The notes under the pieces were generated by a model. The model searched no databases. It saw only the letters and a program-made list of their open reading frames with translations, and was not told where the DNA came from. 64,000 nucleotides of DNA, from positions 5,333,288 through 5,397,287 of the forward strand of contig JABAKD010000010.1 in the NCBI GenBank assembly GCA_012845835.1, in the 5' to 3' direction. Made by a program: the position numbers and the translations under genes. Shown piece by piece: positions 10,603 to 21,527 of this stretch. Positions within the stretch are counted from its first letter, which is position 1. Every line of letters begins with the position of its first letter. The stretch comes from Undaria pinnatifida. Its lineage: Eukaryota; Sar; Phaeophyceae; Laminariales; Alariaceae.

Positions 10603-10822
10603 TTTTTTTTTTTTTTTTTTATCCTCCGGCGGGTGGGGAAAAATAAAGCTTAAGCTCACCACACTTCCACGTATTTTCATATACGTCGTGTGTCGATTAA
10701 ACTTAATTGCATTCGCAATCCAGCGTTAGCTGGCGTGTCCTTCGGTTCCTGTGATAGCGATAGCGCAAGCTGTCCCTAGCGGCGGTCCCCGTTACTATTC
10801 CGGCAGCACAAGCCGCCGTTGT
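10603..10822 (-). repeat. Poly(A)-tailed retroposon, copy 1
   Basis: Read on the minus strand, a body of about 200 bp ends in ccgccggaggat followed by 18 A residues (the T18 run at 10603-10620). The body matches 17786-17984: aataaagcttaagctcacca, cacttccacgta, cgtcgtgtgtcgatt, caatccagcgttagctggcg, tccttcggttcc, gatagcgatagcgc and aagc-gccgttgt. The tail plus shared body suggests a SINE-like or LINE 3'-end family. Confidence 0.65.
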
Positions 10823-12187
10823 CTTATCGGGGAGTTGCCCAGCACGCGGGTGTTTGAGTGTTGAACTACAGTAGTACTGCTGTAACACTTGCTTGTGGCT
10901 GGTGTTTTTTCTAGTGCGTTGAAACCGCACAATCCAAAAAGGTGGGTAGCGTTGGGTAGTGCAGGGTGCTGCTGAATATCTGGCGCTGCATCCTTTTTAT
11001 TTTGGTGTACTCTTGTTTTCTGGTGAAGTCTTCGTCCTTCGTATTTTTCACTGTAGCCTACGGTTCAGGTTGCTTTTGGGATGGTTTTCCCTAGCATGTG
11101 AGCGGGCTTGTACGTGCCGCATTTAGCTTCTATTTTTTGTGTGTGTGTCCTTGCTAGCTGCTGTGACCCACATAGAAGTTGTTTCTACAATTGATTGGTG
11201 GAATCGTCAAAAATATATACAAATTTGGTCTATATGTGCATTTTGGAACATTGCTGTTGCCTCAGGATACTTTTAGTATTTCATTGACGTCTCTGTTGTA
11301 GGATCCGCTTTGTTCACTTCTGCACAGCAGCTCTTACGTACTGCTGTAATCTGCTCGCCGACGAACGGACTCAGGGGTTCTCCCTTCAGGGAACCTGTAA
11401 CACCCACAAGGCCTTGGTTGTCACCCTTGACCCCTTCCTGGTCACATACCTTGAAGCGCCACCGATGCTGCTCTCGTTATCGGCTGCAACAACCAACAAA
11501 AAAGTAAATACCCTGAATAGGGCAGGAACACGCACTATTTGGGGTATTCCAAACCAATGTAGTGCGCCTTCCCGCCCTATTCACGCCCAAATCTATATAG
11601 TTTATTAAGGCGGGTGCCCGCTATAGGGCGGGTTGATGGAGCACAGACACTACTCCGCCCTAAAGAGGGAGCTCGAGTGTAACATATTTATGTTATCCTC
11701 ATTGGTGAGGATGTCATATCCATAACGCGTGCACACAGCACACAGCACGTAGCTCTAACCTCGACCCGCGCGCACCCCTTCGGAGTGTTGACTATTAATA
11801 GATGAACTGGGCGCGCTAAAGCCGTGAACCGTGCAGTGTGTCAATGAATGGTATATATTTCGTCTGAAGCAACGAAAGAGTCGTCCTACGGTACGAGTAG
11901 CCCCCGCAACTTTTCGCCGGTTTTGAAACGAGCGCCCGGCCGTATCTCCTGAAATACGGTGCCCCTTGCCACCCCGACGTCATCGTTCGATAGTCCTCCG
12001 CAAACAAGAAAATATATGAAGGTCTACATTTTTTTTAGCATCCTTCCTCATGTCGAGCGCGGCCCATGAAAAGTGCTTGTTAAAGATAATTGCTGTTTTT
12101 TTAGGGGGGCGGGGGTATCGTAGAATCAGTCGAAAGCACAAGAGAAACGAAAATCATACATTTTTGTGAAACACTAAAATGGAATTT
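10823..12187. other. No gene seen; one long hairpin
   Basis: AT-rich and mixed sequence. The only structure is the inverted repeat at 11516-11581, listed separately. Small open frames show no recognisable product. Confidence 0.35.
11516..11581. other. Imperfect inverted repeat, 20-bp arms
   Basis: AATAGGGCAGGAACACGCAC (11516-11535) pairs with GTGCGCCTTCCCGCCCTATT (11562-11581) at 17 of 20 positions across a 26-nt loop. It could be a folded RNA or the two ends of a very small foldback element. Confidence 0.55.
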
Positions 12188-12335
12188 TCTAAGGTTTTAG
12201 GTTGAGGAGCCCTGTCCTCCAGAAATATTTGAGACGAAAAGTGCGACCTCTATCGTAGCCACGCGTCGCCGTCAAACACGGTGTCAGACACGCAGCAGGC
12301 AGACGCGAGGAGAACAGGGGCTTTTCGAATGTATG
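12188..12335 (+). repeat. Dispersed repeat R4, copy 1
   Basis: Matches 16157-16300: tttt-ggttgaggagccc, cagaaatattt, cgtagccacgcgtcg, cagacgc-cg-gga and gaacaggg. The copies are moderately diverged and show no shared reading frame. Confidence 0.55.
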
Positions 12336-12705
12336 TGTGGGAAGAAAAAAATCCAATACCGAAATGCTACCTCGCTATCAATACAGGTATAAATATAAAT
12401 GTGCTGGCCCTGGCACGAGAGCGGCCGAAGGCACCGATTTAGACCAGGTTTTGAGTTGTCTTCGAGATAACTCGAGCCGAGGTCCACCTCTCGGCGCGCT
12501 GTGTCCTGAAGGTTCCTCAGCTTGCTCGCCTCTCCCGACCCTTCCGGGGTCGGCGACGGTCGTGCTCGCTTCGTGTCGTGGTGGCCTACGCAAATATCAC
12601 CTTTTTGCAAATTCTCAAGTGCGGAGCCGTAAGTACAAAAGGACTAAATCCCATTTTGAACCAATCGCAGTAGTAGTATGTAGTGTGGCAGTTTCGGACA
12701 GTCAT

Positions 12706-12930
12706 TGTTTGCGTTCACCAGTCGCGAGTTTTAGACTCACCATCTTCGTTTTTCGCCTTATTATTTTTGAGTTTTTTTTTCTCTCATTTGTGTTCGAGTG
12801 TCGAGTTTTTGTTCGCCTGTTTTTTGTTTGCCTTGCAACTACCTGTTTCTATTTTTGGTTTATGTGTGGGTTGCTTCCCTTTTTTTTGCTCTATATATGT
12901 GCCAGGTACCAGCCCAAAGTGAACATATAC
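12706..12930 (+). repeat. tRNA-like local duplication, copy 1 (degenerate)
   Basis: Same order of blocks as 12943-13165: gtttg-rttcaccagtcgcg, a T-rich stretch, tgtgttcgagt-tcga, ccttgcaa, tttgctctat and a final agcc-aaagtgaa. Confidence 0.6.
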
Positions 12931-12942
12931 GTTAGAACTCCA

Positions 12943-13165
12943 TGGTTTGTATTCACCAGTCGCGGGTTCGAGCCTTGCCTATATCATCGCTTTTCGTTTT
13001 TTTCTTTCTAAAAGTTTTTTTTCTCCCGTTTGTGTTCGAGTCTCGACGAGTTTTTTTGTCCTTGCAATTTTTTGTTACTCTTTTTTTGCTCATGTTTGGG
13101 CTTTCCTTTTCTTTTTCTTTTGCTCTATGATGTACCTCAGGAGCCGGCCTAAAGTGAAAAAATTA
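12943..13165 (+). repeat. tRNA-like local duplication, copy 2, with B box
   Basis: The segment gttagaactc-catggtttgtattcaccag-tcgcgggttcgagcc (about 12930-12975) resembles the D-arm end, anticodon arm and T-arm of a tRNA. ATGGT and ACCA can pair around a TGT triplet, and GGGTTCGAGCC is B-box-like. The acceptor stem and D-loop are missing. It is best read as a tRNA-derived repeat, possibly from tRNA-Thr, rather than a working tRNA gene. Confidence 0.4.
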
Positions 13166-13194
13166 TTACACTGACCGGGTTCATGCTGTTGTTG

Positions 13195-13370
13195 AATTTA
13201 CACGCACATAAGAGTTGTGCGTTGTGCGGCGTAGCAGCTGCTAGCAGCTGTTGCACTACTACGTGTGTGTGCTGACTGAAACGTGTACGGCTCTTGCCGT
13301 TTGTCGTTGGGCTGCCGCTGCATGTGTTGTTTTTAATTTACACGCACATAAGAGTTGTGCGTTGTGTGGA
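13195..13370 (+). repeat. Short direct repeat, 33-bp unit, two copies
   Basis: aatttacacgcacataagag then ttgtgcgttgtg occurs near 13195 and again near 13333, separated by about 105 bp of CTG-rich sequence. Confidence 0.7.
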
Positions 13371-13399
13371 ACACAAAAAGTTTCCCCAGCAGTAGTAAT

Positions 13400-16156
13400 T
13401 GTACAACCGTAGCTTGAAGGGTAGCCCCGAACGATTGTTAATCGTTAGCAGCGAATCGCGGTGAATTCACTCTTTTTTCAAGTTAATTATTGGGTTTCTT
13501 CCCTTTGGGTTCGAGCCTCGATGTGTACGTTATCCAATCCTCTTTTACTTTTAATGCATGCTTCCTCTTTTAATTGTGTTCTTTACGTATGCCGGTTCAA
13601 GGCAAAGTGAAAGTATTATCGTATGCATACTGTATGAAAATATTCCAACGTCAGGTGTGAAATCAACACATTTAGGGTCGATAATAATCTTTGTGGATCT
13701 TTGCAAGCTGCGTATAAAACACCGGTCGCCCGTTTTTAGTAAGTTTTTCATGAGTCAAAACGTAATCAAAAGTAATAATGGACATTAGACATTAATCCTG
13801 CATGAACCATGATGCAGACATTAACGTATTAGGTGACACGGACATTAACGTTGACGTATTACATCGTTTTTGTCACTATTAAATAGAGTATATAACAAAG
13901 TATCCTCTTTTATTATCCTCATTATAATCATCATCATTATTAATCTAGGTATTACGATTGTGAGGTATGTACATCATTTATGCGCATATTATTGTACTGG
14001 AAATGCTGCTTGCTGTTGTCGAACTGCAGCAAGTGCCGCTCCTGCTGCTGCTGATGTTCGTCATCGTGTGCAGGATGAAGCAATTTGTTGCTGTTTTTTT
14101 TTTGCAGCTGATTCCAGTGTTTACTTTTCTTTGTTCAAGCACAATTTAAATGAATGTACCCCTTGGCAGTGCTGTCGTATCTACAGCCTCGATTTGCCTG
14201 TAGTCCTACACTCATTATATATGCCACGCATCCTCGAAAACTACGGGCATGCGCGGAGCCAAGGCGAGCGGCAGCCCGCTGCGGCGAAGCCCCCTGGTAA
14301 TTTGGCATGCGTTGCTACCGGTACTAATAAACAGTTGGACATTAAATTTTAATTATATTTTCAAGTTAAAAACTGGGCATAAGTTTTTTTTGTCTGCCAA
14401 AACGCCAGTTTTGGCACAAAAGCGTACAGATTGCGACCCTTCGCTCGTCCGGCTCCCCCCCCCCCCCCCCCCCCTGGCCGCTGCCCAACATTCTGAAGCA
14501 AGTCGTGGTATCACATCATGGTGGGAGATACCATATTTTTTTCGTTGGCTTTTATGAAACGAGTCGCAGCGAGAGACCATCCGAGGTCGTCGCGAAGCAC
14601 CTTTTGCAACGTGCTTATGATGCTATCATTTTTTTTTTAGGGCAGGGACCCCTGCAAGTGGCATGGTCGGCAAGATTTTTTGTTTGTTTTGGCTTGCCCG
14701 TACACTATTTATGTCGATGATTATGCCGAAGTTGTGGAGTTGCTGGCGTCTCGTTGTGCCGATTACCAGCTGGAAACAGGGTCACGGTCACGATCCTGTG
14801 GAATATGCTCGTTGCTTTGATGGATGGAAATATCCGTTCCTTAGGTGGCACGTAATAGAGCACAGACGGAAGGTGGAAACATTATTGATCGAGGGTAGAA
14901 ACACGCGAGACGTTGACGATCGCATTGTGCTCTTCCTCTGAGCCGTCATGGAAAGTGGGTCCATCGTGATAATCTCGAAGAGTTAGATTTTGGTTAGATA
15001 CCTGATTCGTTCAATAGACGTGTTGACGGTTGTGCTGGTTCGGACTGAGCCCACACCGTTTCACGTTGTGTATTCTTCGAGCTTGTCAGCGTCAGTTATA
15101 TACCTATGACGCGTGAGTGTGTTCAATCTGGGTCCTTTCTTATCCCTACCCCCTTGGCAACTTCATTCACCGTTTACACACACCTATACACGTGCGGGAT
15201 GACCGGGCGGCAACAAAACAAAAAAATGTGCGATGTAACCATCGGCCTCCGGCGCTTATCCGACGAGTTGCCGTGCCACTTCAAGCCATCCATGGCGAAC
15301 AGCACTGAGGATCGCTCGGCAAGCGAATGTGAAGAAATGAACGGTGGCCAGGGCCGATCATTGCACCGAGAGCCACGAAAACCGATACGAAATGGAGGCA
15401 CTCGTACCGAATGTGTACAGAGGGGGTGTTTCGCCGCCATGACAAGCTGCAGGGGCGAAACGATATTGTACTCCTTTAGACTATATATTTTTTTCTTCTT
15501 TTTTTCATTACTTTCACTCGCCAGCTCAACTCGCAAGAGGTTTACCCACGTCAACCTTCTGGACAAGCTGTGGCCACAGGTGTCTTCCTTTCTCCTCGCC
15601 GGGTACTCTTCATTCTTATCGCGCATAGAGTTCAGCATTCCCACTTTCCAGCTTCTTATGCTCGTCGATTTCCATCGAATTTGGCCAACTCACGCTCTCG
15701 CGCTTTCCCCTCGTCAACTTTCACGCAAGAAATAATCCCTACGAGCACGAGTATGCACTCGGCGAGACTTGAACCCACGACCACAACGTTAGTAGAGGCG
15801 AGATTGACCTACTATATTCGTACTACTCCATCGGGGACGCCGATTCCTCATCTGCATGCTTCAAGGGGGGCCGCAACGTAGTCAGGGGCTGCTCAAACGG
15901 TTGACTTGTTTCCGATCCGTGCACTCCAGTGTGTTGACATAGTATTATTATCCAGTATCCCGCCCTTCGTCAAGGGAAACGGTCAAGAGGGGGTATGACG
16001 CATGCTACGGTAGGGGAGCACCCATTTTTGTCTGAGGTTCCTCACTTGAAGAAGGTCCATAGCTCAACCTAAACTGGACTTGAGACAAAGATAAACTCAA
16101 TCCGATAAACAATCCCACAGCCTTAGGTATACACCGAACGTTTTTACAAACAAAAA
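13400..16156. other. No confident gene; poly-C tract and unidentified frames
   Basis: Mixed sequence with a C20 run at 14455-14474. Frames at 14663-14941 and 15106-15735 are open but show no domain or consistent codon usage, and two different frames look partly coding around 14700-14800. The reverse complement of about 15755-15800 carries a T-arm-like gtgggttcaagtctcgcc without the rest of a tRNA. Confidence 0.3.
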
Positions 16157-16300
16157 ACGATGTTTCGACGATTTTGGGTTAAGGAGCCCCATCAGTCAGA
16201 AATATTTCAGCCAAAAGGTGTTACCCCTGTCGTAGCACGCGTCGTATACCCCCCTCTCCCCCCCTCTTTTAGACGCACGCGGAGATAGGGAAAACAGGTC
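16157..16300 (+). repeat. Dispersed repeat R4, copy 2
   Basis: Diverged copy of 12188-12335, starting tttcgacgattttgggttaa and followed by ggagccc, cagaaatatttcag, tgtcgtag-cacgcgtcg and acgc-cgga...gaaaacagg. Confidence 0.55.
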
Positions 16301-16872
16301 CGGGGGAGGTGCCTGCGAGTGCCCCAACCTGCCTCAAAATTCAATCACGACGCGCTGGCAAGGCGCCCACAGCCCATGCAGAGCACGTACATCCTTTGCG
16401 TCTATTTTCGGACACGTTATTGGGGCTGGCAGCACCGTGGCGCAAGAGGGCGCAAAAGGACCCCCCCTTTGACAGGGTATGCCCCAGCACGTCTACTGCA
16501 TGCATTTATTACCCTCTTTTGACTATAACTTCCCCCCATTTGAACGAAAAGACGCCCCTTAATGACCACGTTGGGTAGCTCCAAACGCACGTCTAAGTAG
16601 GTCTCACGTCACCATCAAACAGCCCGAACAGACTCGTCGCGGAACACCGAGCAATTGCGATAGCTCCCTCCGCAGAACCCAAGGAACAAAGACATACAAC
16701 AAGTTACAAACATGTGAAGATCGCACTCTATGCAACACGCAACACACACGACACAAGACATGTAAACATGACCAACGGTCGACAGCCCTCAGCAGCTTCT
16801 AACGATGTTCAACATAAAACAAAAACGTCGCATAGGCAACAAAAAAACGTGATCGATTATCACCGCAGGGTG

Positions 16873-17136
16873 TTATGCTTGGTTAAGGTCCTCCTCCCCC
16901 TTCACATCAAACAAAACTCCTGTTGCACAAAGGTGTTGCAGCTTTGTGTCCAAGCGCTCCTTTAATAGCTTTAGCTCCGCAAGACTGAGCTGCCCCGACG
17001 GTAACCTCGCAACCCTAGCCGCTGATTGTTTCGCCTTCTCACTCAGGCCGGTGAACAAGTCCTTCACTGCGTCTGACGTGATGGTGTCGCCATCTAGAGC
17101 GGCCATGGCAGCTTCGGTGTCGAGACTTTCGATTAC
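16873..17136 (-). CDS. Orphan 3'-terminal exon, unknown protein
   Basis: On the minus strand a plausible 3' splice site (ggtgtacctcag) is followed by 87 codons and TAA. The frame starts VIESLDTEAAMAALDGDT, and later parts (LFTGLSEKAKQSAARV, LSLAELKLLKERLDTKLQH) look like amphipathic helix. Codon use is unlike the surrounding repeats. ATG at 17106 could be an internal Met or the start of a short protein. I do not recognise the family and could not place the preceding exon in 17.14-18.2 kb, so this may be the end of a small gene or a stranded gene fragment. Confidence 0.45.
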   Translation of the reverse strand, partial: VIESLDTEAAMAALDGDTITSDAVKDLFTGLSEKAKQSAARVARLPSGQLSLAELKLLKERLDTKLQHLCATGVLFDVKGEEDLNQA

Positions 17137-17785
17137 CTGAGGTACACCAACGTATAGGCGACAAATTCATTTTGGGGCAGTTCGTTCTATTCGCAACATG
17201 TCATACTTAATATCTATATCTACATATATAGTGATAATTTTTCTTGAGAGGACGGGGATTTGGTCAGTAGTTTTTTTCGTCTTGGCCTCAGTATGGGATT
17301 CTCGAAACTGGAATTTCTCGGTCAAATCGCTTTGTTCGAGCGCCGTCTTCGAGGGACGGCTCCAACGCCCCTCGCCCTGCCTTATCCGTTCCGCACCTCG
17401 ACGTGAACGCAGATGGAGGCTGAGCGAGACAAGCGAGAATTGCGCAATTTTTTGTATTTTGAACGGTGCTGTCCAGTTATTTTTCGGATCTTGATATATG
17501 CAGAGGTTGATAAAATATAACTTGGGAAGACATTATTTCCAACTTGGCGTCATATTTTGTCCCAAAACCAAGAATATTTACTGTAAAACAAATCTCCATG
17601 GTACCGCAGTAGGTACCATAGTAGTATATTTACTTATTGAATTTGGGTAGGTACGTACGTACATGGATAGATGTGGCAAGCGCACGCATAACTAAAACGA
17701 GGAGGTAGTGACTACGATTACTGCGCCAGAAAAAGCCACACAGCACCATTACGAGTGGCTGGATACTATATTTATATCTTATATA

Positions 17786-17984
17786 TATCCTCCGGCGGAT
17801 GGGAATAAAGCTTAAGCTCACCACACTTCCACGTACTTTCACACACGTCGTGTGTCGATTTAATTCAATTGCCTTCGCAATCCAGCGTTAGCTGGCGTAT
17901 CCTTCGGTTCCCACGATAGCGATAGCGCGAGCTGTCCCTATCGGCGGTCCCCATTACTACTCCGGCAGCGCAAGCTGCCGTTGT
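17786..17984 (-). repeat. Retroposon, copy 2 (tail replaced by TA repeat)
   Basis: Second copy of the 10603-10822 family in the same orientation. Its 3' tail on the minus strand is TA-rich (about 17766-17786) instead of poly-A. The body is well conserved. Confidence 0.65.
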
Positions 17985-18220
17985 ACACGGATGGATACGA
18001 GTGACAGCGTCCCCGGGGTGGTATTATAGGAGTTCGAGCACATCGACATTGTTTGTACTCGTGCAAGTAATATAGGTACAAGTAAGAGCACACACACTGA
18101 CACTCTATTACACACACGCTTTTTGTCTGACATAAGGCACGGCGATGGTGTACAAAAAAACACGGAATAATTTCCCGACATGTCTGGTAAAAAACAAGGG
18201 GAAAAATCGTTCCTGTTGTT

Positions 18221-18431
18221 GAGCTGCGCCTCGCGAAGGTCGTAGTAGTAGACGGTATCCACGGAAGAAGCCAGTGGCATACACTTGTCCCGGTATCGCT
18301 TGGTGGTTCTTTTCCCCCGAGAAGTCGCTTTGGAGAAGTATAGGCGGTGTGGAAGGCGTGCTTTGTTGTTCCTGTGGTGCCTGTCTCCGTTGCTGTTTTG
18401 GTCGTTTGCCGGTCAAATCAACTGGAAGCGG
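18221..18431 (+). repeat. Dispersed repeat family R2, copy 2
   Basis: Matches 3489-3705: gagctgcgcc, gaaggtcgta, gacggtatccacgga, ggaaggcgtgctt, tcctgtggtgcctgtct and ggtcgtttgccggtcaa. Confidence 0.6.
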
Positions 18432-18532
18432 TCGTGTTGATACGTAACTGACAAATAATTTTGTGATGCTTCCTATTGACGTGCTCCTTGCTGCTGATTT
18501 GCTGATTGATTATCTCTAGTGAGTTATGCAGT

Positions 18533-18865
18533 GCCGGTCGCCCCGGTGGTCTAGTGGTTACCCTCGAATACTACTAGCGTTGGTCCTTGAGTTCGATTCC
18601 CACCGTGGTGATATTTCGATTCATTTGCAAAAACGCAAAAAAAGATCAATTAACTGCTGAGAACGACTCGCAGCGTGGGTAGGTGCAATTCGACGCGAAT
18701 CGACGAGGGAAGAAAATGCTGAATTCTTCTCGCGATAAAAATTAAGGCATGTACCGTCGTGGGGAGGGGGGAGGAGGGCCCGCTATGTGACTCCGGATCT
18801 GAGTTATACTACTGGGAGGAAGGGCGAGAGTAGTGCGAGGATAATAAATGGGATGGGAAAAAGAA
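18533..18865 (+). repeat. tRNA-derived SINE-like retroposon, copy 2
   Basis: The head gccggtcgccccggtggtct then agtggttaccctcgaatac is nearly identical to 6508 onward, with A-box-like TGGTCTAGTGG and B-box-like GAGTTCGATTCCC. The body follows copy 1 block by block: aactgctgagaacg, cagcgtgggtagg, aattcgacgcga-tcgacgag, gaaaatgctgaatt, ctcgcgataaaaat, atgtgac-ccggat, actactggga, gcgagagta, and the tail aaatgggatgggaaaaag. Confidence 0.75.
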
Positions 18866-19310
18866 GAAGAGTGAAGTGGCTTTATTACTGCTGCTATATA
18901 ATACGATACCCAAGCAAGTTGCACCGATCTTGGACCCGATCTGGACTGAATACGCAATTGGTCCATGTACAACTTCTCTAATCACAGGCCAATATGAGAT
19001 GATAGTCATGAACTTGCTGAACTTCTTTGTGAGTGGTGTTTTCCTCTATCCACGATCCCAGCGGAGCCGATCAATCGAATACCCCGAGGTTAGGTTACAC
19101 TGTGCGGGGCGGTATCGAGGCAGGGGGTCAAATGAAATGTCCGCGTACCGGGGTTGGGGCATACGAATAAAATTCAGCAGTGCGAGTTGCCACATTTTTT
19201 TCTAGCTGTAAATACGTAAATACCTTGAAAAAGTTCTGAACCAAAAATTAAACCCTATTCTATTGTGCTGAAATTGTATACAAACCTCAGCTAGCTAGGG
19301 ATTCCATATC

Positions 19311-20205
19311 GTGCGGTGTGGTGTCGACCCGGGAGAAGTCGGTTTTCGTCCCCGGTTTGTTGGGGTTGATGGGGTATGGAAGGATTTCTGGAACGGGGAT
19401 GGAGCCCTATCATCATCGGGTGCGTCGGAACGCCCCCCCCCTATTGGCTGGCTATACCCACCGCGGGTGTCTCTGGCTCTACAAGCTGCACAGCCAATCA
19501 ACGATAAGCCAATGTGAACAGATGATTGTCATGCCATCATGCGGGGCTGTGTCGACCCGCGGGAGAAATCGGTTATTGTCACCGGTTTGTCAGGATTTCT
19601 GAAACTTGCATGGGACTCTATCCTCCCGTGGTGGCGATGCCCTTATGTCCGAGCCCCAGCCAATCAGCGGTAAGCCAATATGGTTGGGGTTCCACGCCAT
19701 GCGGGGCGGTGTCGACACGGGTGGTCATCGTTATTGTTCCTGCGTTTTTGGAGCTGTATAGATTCGGGGGATTTATGAACGGGGGATGGGACCCTATCTT
19801 CCCCGTGTGCGACGGAAATGCCTCCCACCGATGGGCCTCTATCCACCTAGGACAGCGCTGTGGAGCTCGAAACTATCGACGATTAGCCAACGGGATTGGG
19901 ATTTCCTCACCGTGCGGGGCGGTGTCGACCCGAGAAAGCTGGGTTTTCTTCCCCGGTTGGTTGATGAAGTTTTGGAGATATGGAACGACCTCTGGACCGG
20001 GGATGGGACCCTATCCTCCCGAGGTGGAGCTGGCTCAACATACGAACCCCAACCCATCAGAGATCGGCCGGTGGGGTTGGGATTTCCACACCATGCGGGG
20101 AGGTGTCAACCTGGATGATGTCCGTGTTCGTCCCCGGGTTGTCGGAGTTGTAGATGTGTGGATGGATTCCGATCCCGGAAGTGACCCTATCTTGCCCGGG
20201 TGACG
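19311..20205 (+). repeat. CCAAT-containing satellite, about five monomers
   Basis: Monomers start at about 19311, 19539, 19699, 19912 and 20093 with (a/g)tgcggggcggtgtcgaccc. Each continues with a gttttcgtccccggttg-like block, a ggggatgggaccctatcctcc-like block and an attggc/ccaatcagcg CCAAT-rich block; the fifth monomer is truncated. Spacing varies from 160 to 228 bp. A 225-codon open frame across three monomers (19526-20203) is a by-product of the repeat. Confidence 0.8.
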
Positions 20206-20887
20206 CTTACTTTGTGTATGAATCCCGGACAATATACGATCAGACAAAAATGACATGATTTTGTTTTCGCCTGAGAAAATCTCGAGCCTGTATTTCTTAA
20301 CTGTCAAGATCGTAAGCGCTGTAGTCGCGTACTGTATCTACAAGAAGTGAGCGATCTACAGCTAGCAACAAGCAGCATTGCACTAGCATTCGAGGGGTCG
20401 AACGGCGAAGGCAGCGATACCATCACCGTGTTTCGCGCCTGGCACACCGTCAGCACGTCTCTCCACGATCAGACAACACACAAGACAGTCGATCTGGGAG
20501 GCTCGGATCTAGATTATACTATCATTATATCACGCATGGACTATTTCAGAGGCGGGCTCAGTGCGCGCCTCTCAGTGGCTACAAAGAGAACACGCAGCAG
20601 ACATGGTCAGTGACCTTGCTGGCCCCGGATGCTTGGTTGAGTTAAAGCATCATACGAAACGCATTCGACACGTTTCGTCGCCAGACTAAAGGGTCAGTCG
20701 GCGTGTGTTCGGATTTATCCAATCGAATTCTGATGAAGCTCGGAATCGGATTCACTTAAAAAACGGTAGCAAGCAGTCCATTGTTAGTCTATGTCAAACT
20801 CTTGGCAATACCTTACATACACCGTACGCGTGGACTAGGTGCTGTCCTGCCCTACCCATGCGGAGCCATTGTATATTATATATACAA

Positions 20888-21116
20888 CCTCTGCCAAACG
20901 AAGTAGCATATACCTAACGAAGTAACGTAATCGAGCGCGGGCACACTAAGCTTTTCTTTCAGAACACAGACGATTTGCACTTCTCCCCCTCGTGGTCAAA
21001 TGGTGGTGATGTGGCATGGCCACATCACCTCGCGCTGTAGTCGTAATATGTGTCTCTGTCTTAGAATTGGCAACCTCAGAGCCCCACATTGAAACGGTTT
21101 AAATCATGGGCGAATA
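20888..21116 (+). repeat. Direct repeat, copy 1 of 2 (about 225 bp)
   Basis: Shares with 21240-21457 the blocks cctc-gccaaa, cctaacgaagtaacataat, gagcgcgg, gacgatttgcacttctcccc, gaccacatcacctcgc, gtgt-tctctgt, ttagcaacctcacagcccca and aaatcatgg. The spacer is about 120 bp. It may be a local duplication or the ends of a miniature element. Confidence 0.75.
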
Positions 21117-21239
21117 ATCGTACATTAGCAAAAAATAATGTGAGCAGAAAGTACAGGCAGATATGTTAAAATTGAGGTAGACCACACCACCTAGTACGTG
21201 GGGTATTTCCTACCTACCGTCTACATGGTTGCCTCCCAA

Positions 21240-21457
21240 CCTCAGCCAAAAGAAGTATGCCTAACGAAGTAACATAATTGAGCGCGGTTGCATCAAGCGT
21301 TCCTTTCAAAACACTGACGATTTGCACTTCTCCCCCTCCGTGCTCAATGGCGGTGTCATTGCATGACCACATCACCTCGCTTGTTGTATTTTGGAAGGTG
21401 TATCTCTGTTATATAATTAGCAACCTCACAGCCCCACATCGGCACGGTAAAATCATG
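21240..21457 (+). repeat. Direct repeat, copy 2 of 2 (about 218 bp)
   Basis: Second copy of 20888-21116 in the same orientation, followed directly by the pyrimidine-rich element copy at 21528. Confidence 0.75.
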
Positions 21458-21527
21458 GTAACTTCATGGTCATACCCATCTTGCAATCCATGTACAATAA
21501 CACACCACGAAGCTACAACACATTGTA

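Noticed and set aside
11668-12006. Possible solo LTR starting TGTAACA and ending CAAACA
   Set aside because: No second copy, no target-site duplication and no internal retroelement sequence in the window.
14663-14941. 93-codon frame with a partly coding look
   Set aside because: A different frame looks more protein-like over its first half, so at most it is a frameshifted relic that I cannot identify.
15106-15735. 209-codon plus-strand frame
   Set aside because: No recognisable domain; contains a Phe run from a T tract, and the codon pattern does not stand out from other frames.
15755-15862. Possible tRNA gene on the minus strand (gtgggttcaagtctcgcc)
   Set aside because: A T-arm-like sequence is present, but no matching acceptor stem, D-arm or anticodon arm could be built.
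19526-20203. 225-codon plus-strand frame
   Set aside because: Spans three satellite monomers; the coded peptide follows the repeat and shows no domain.
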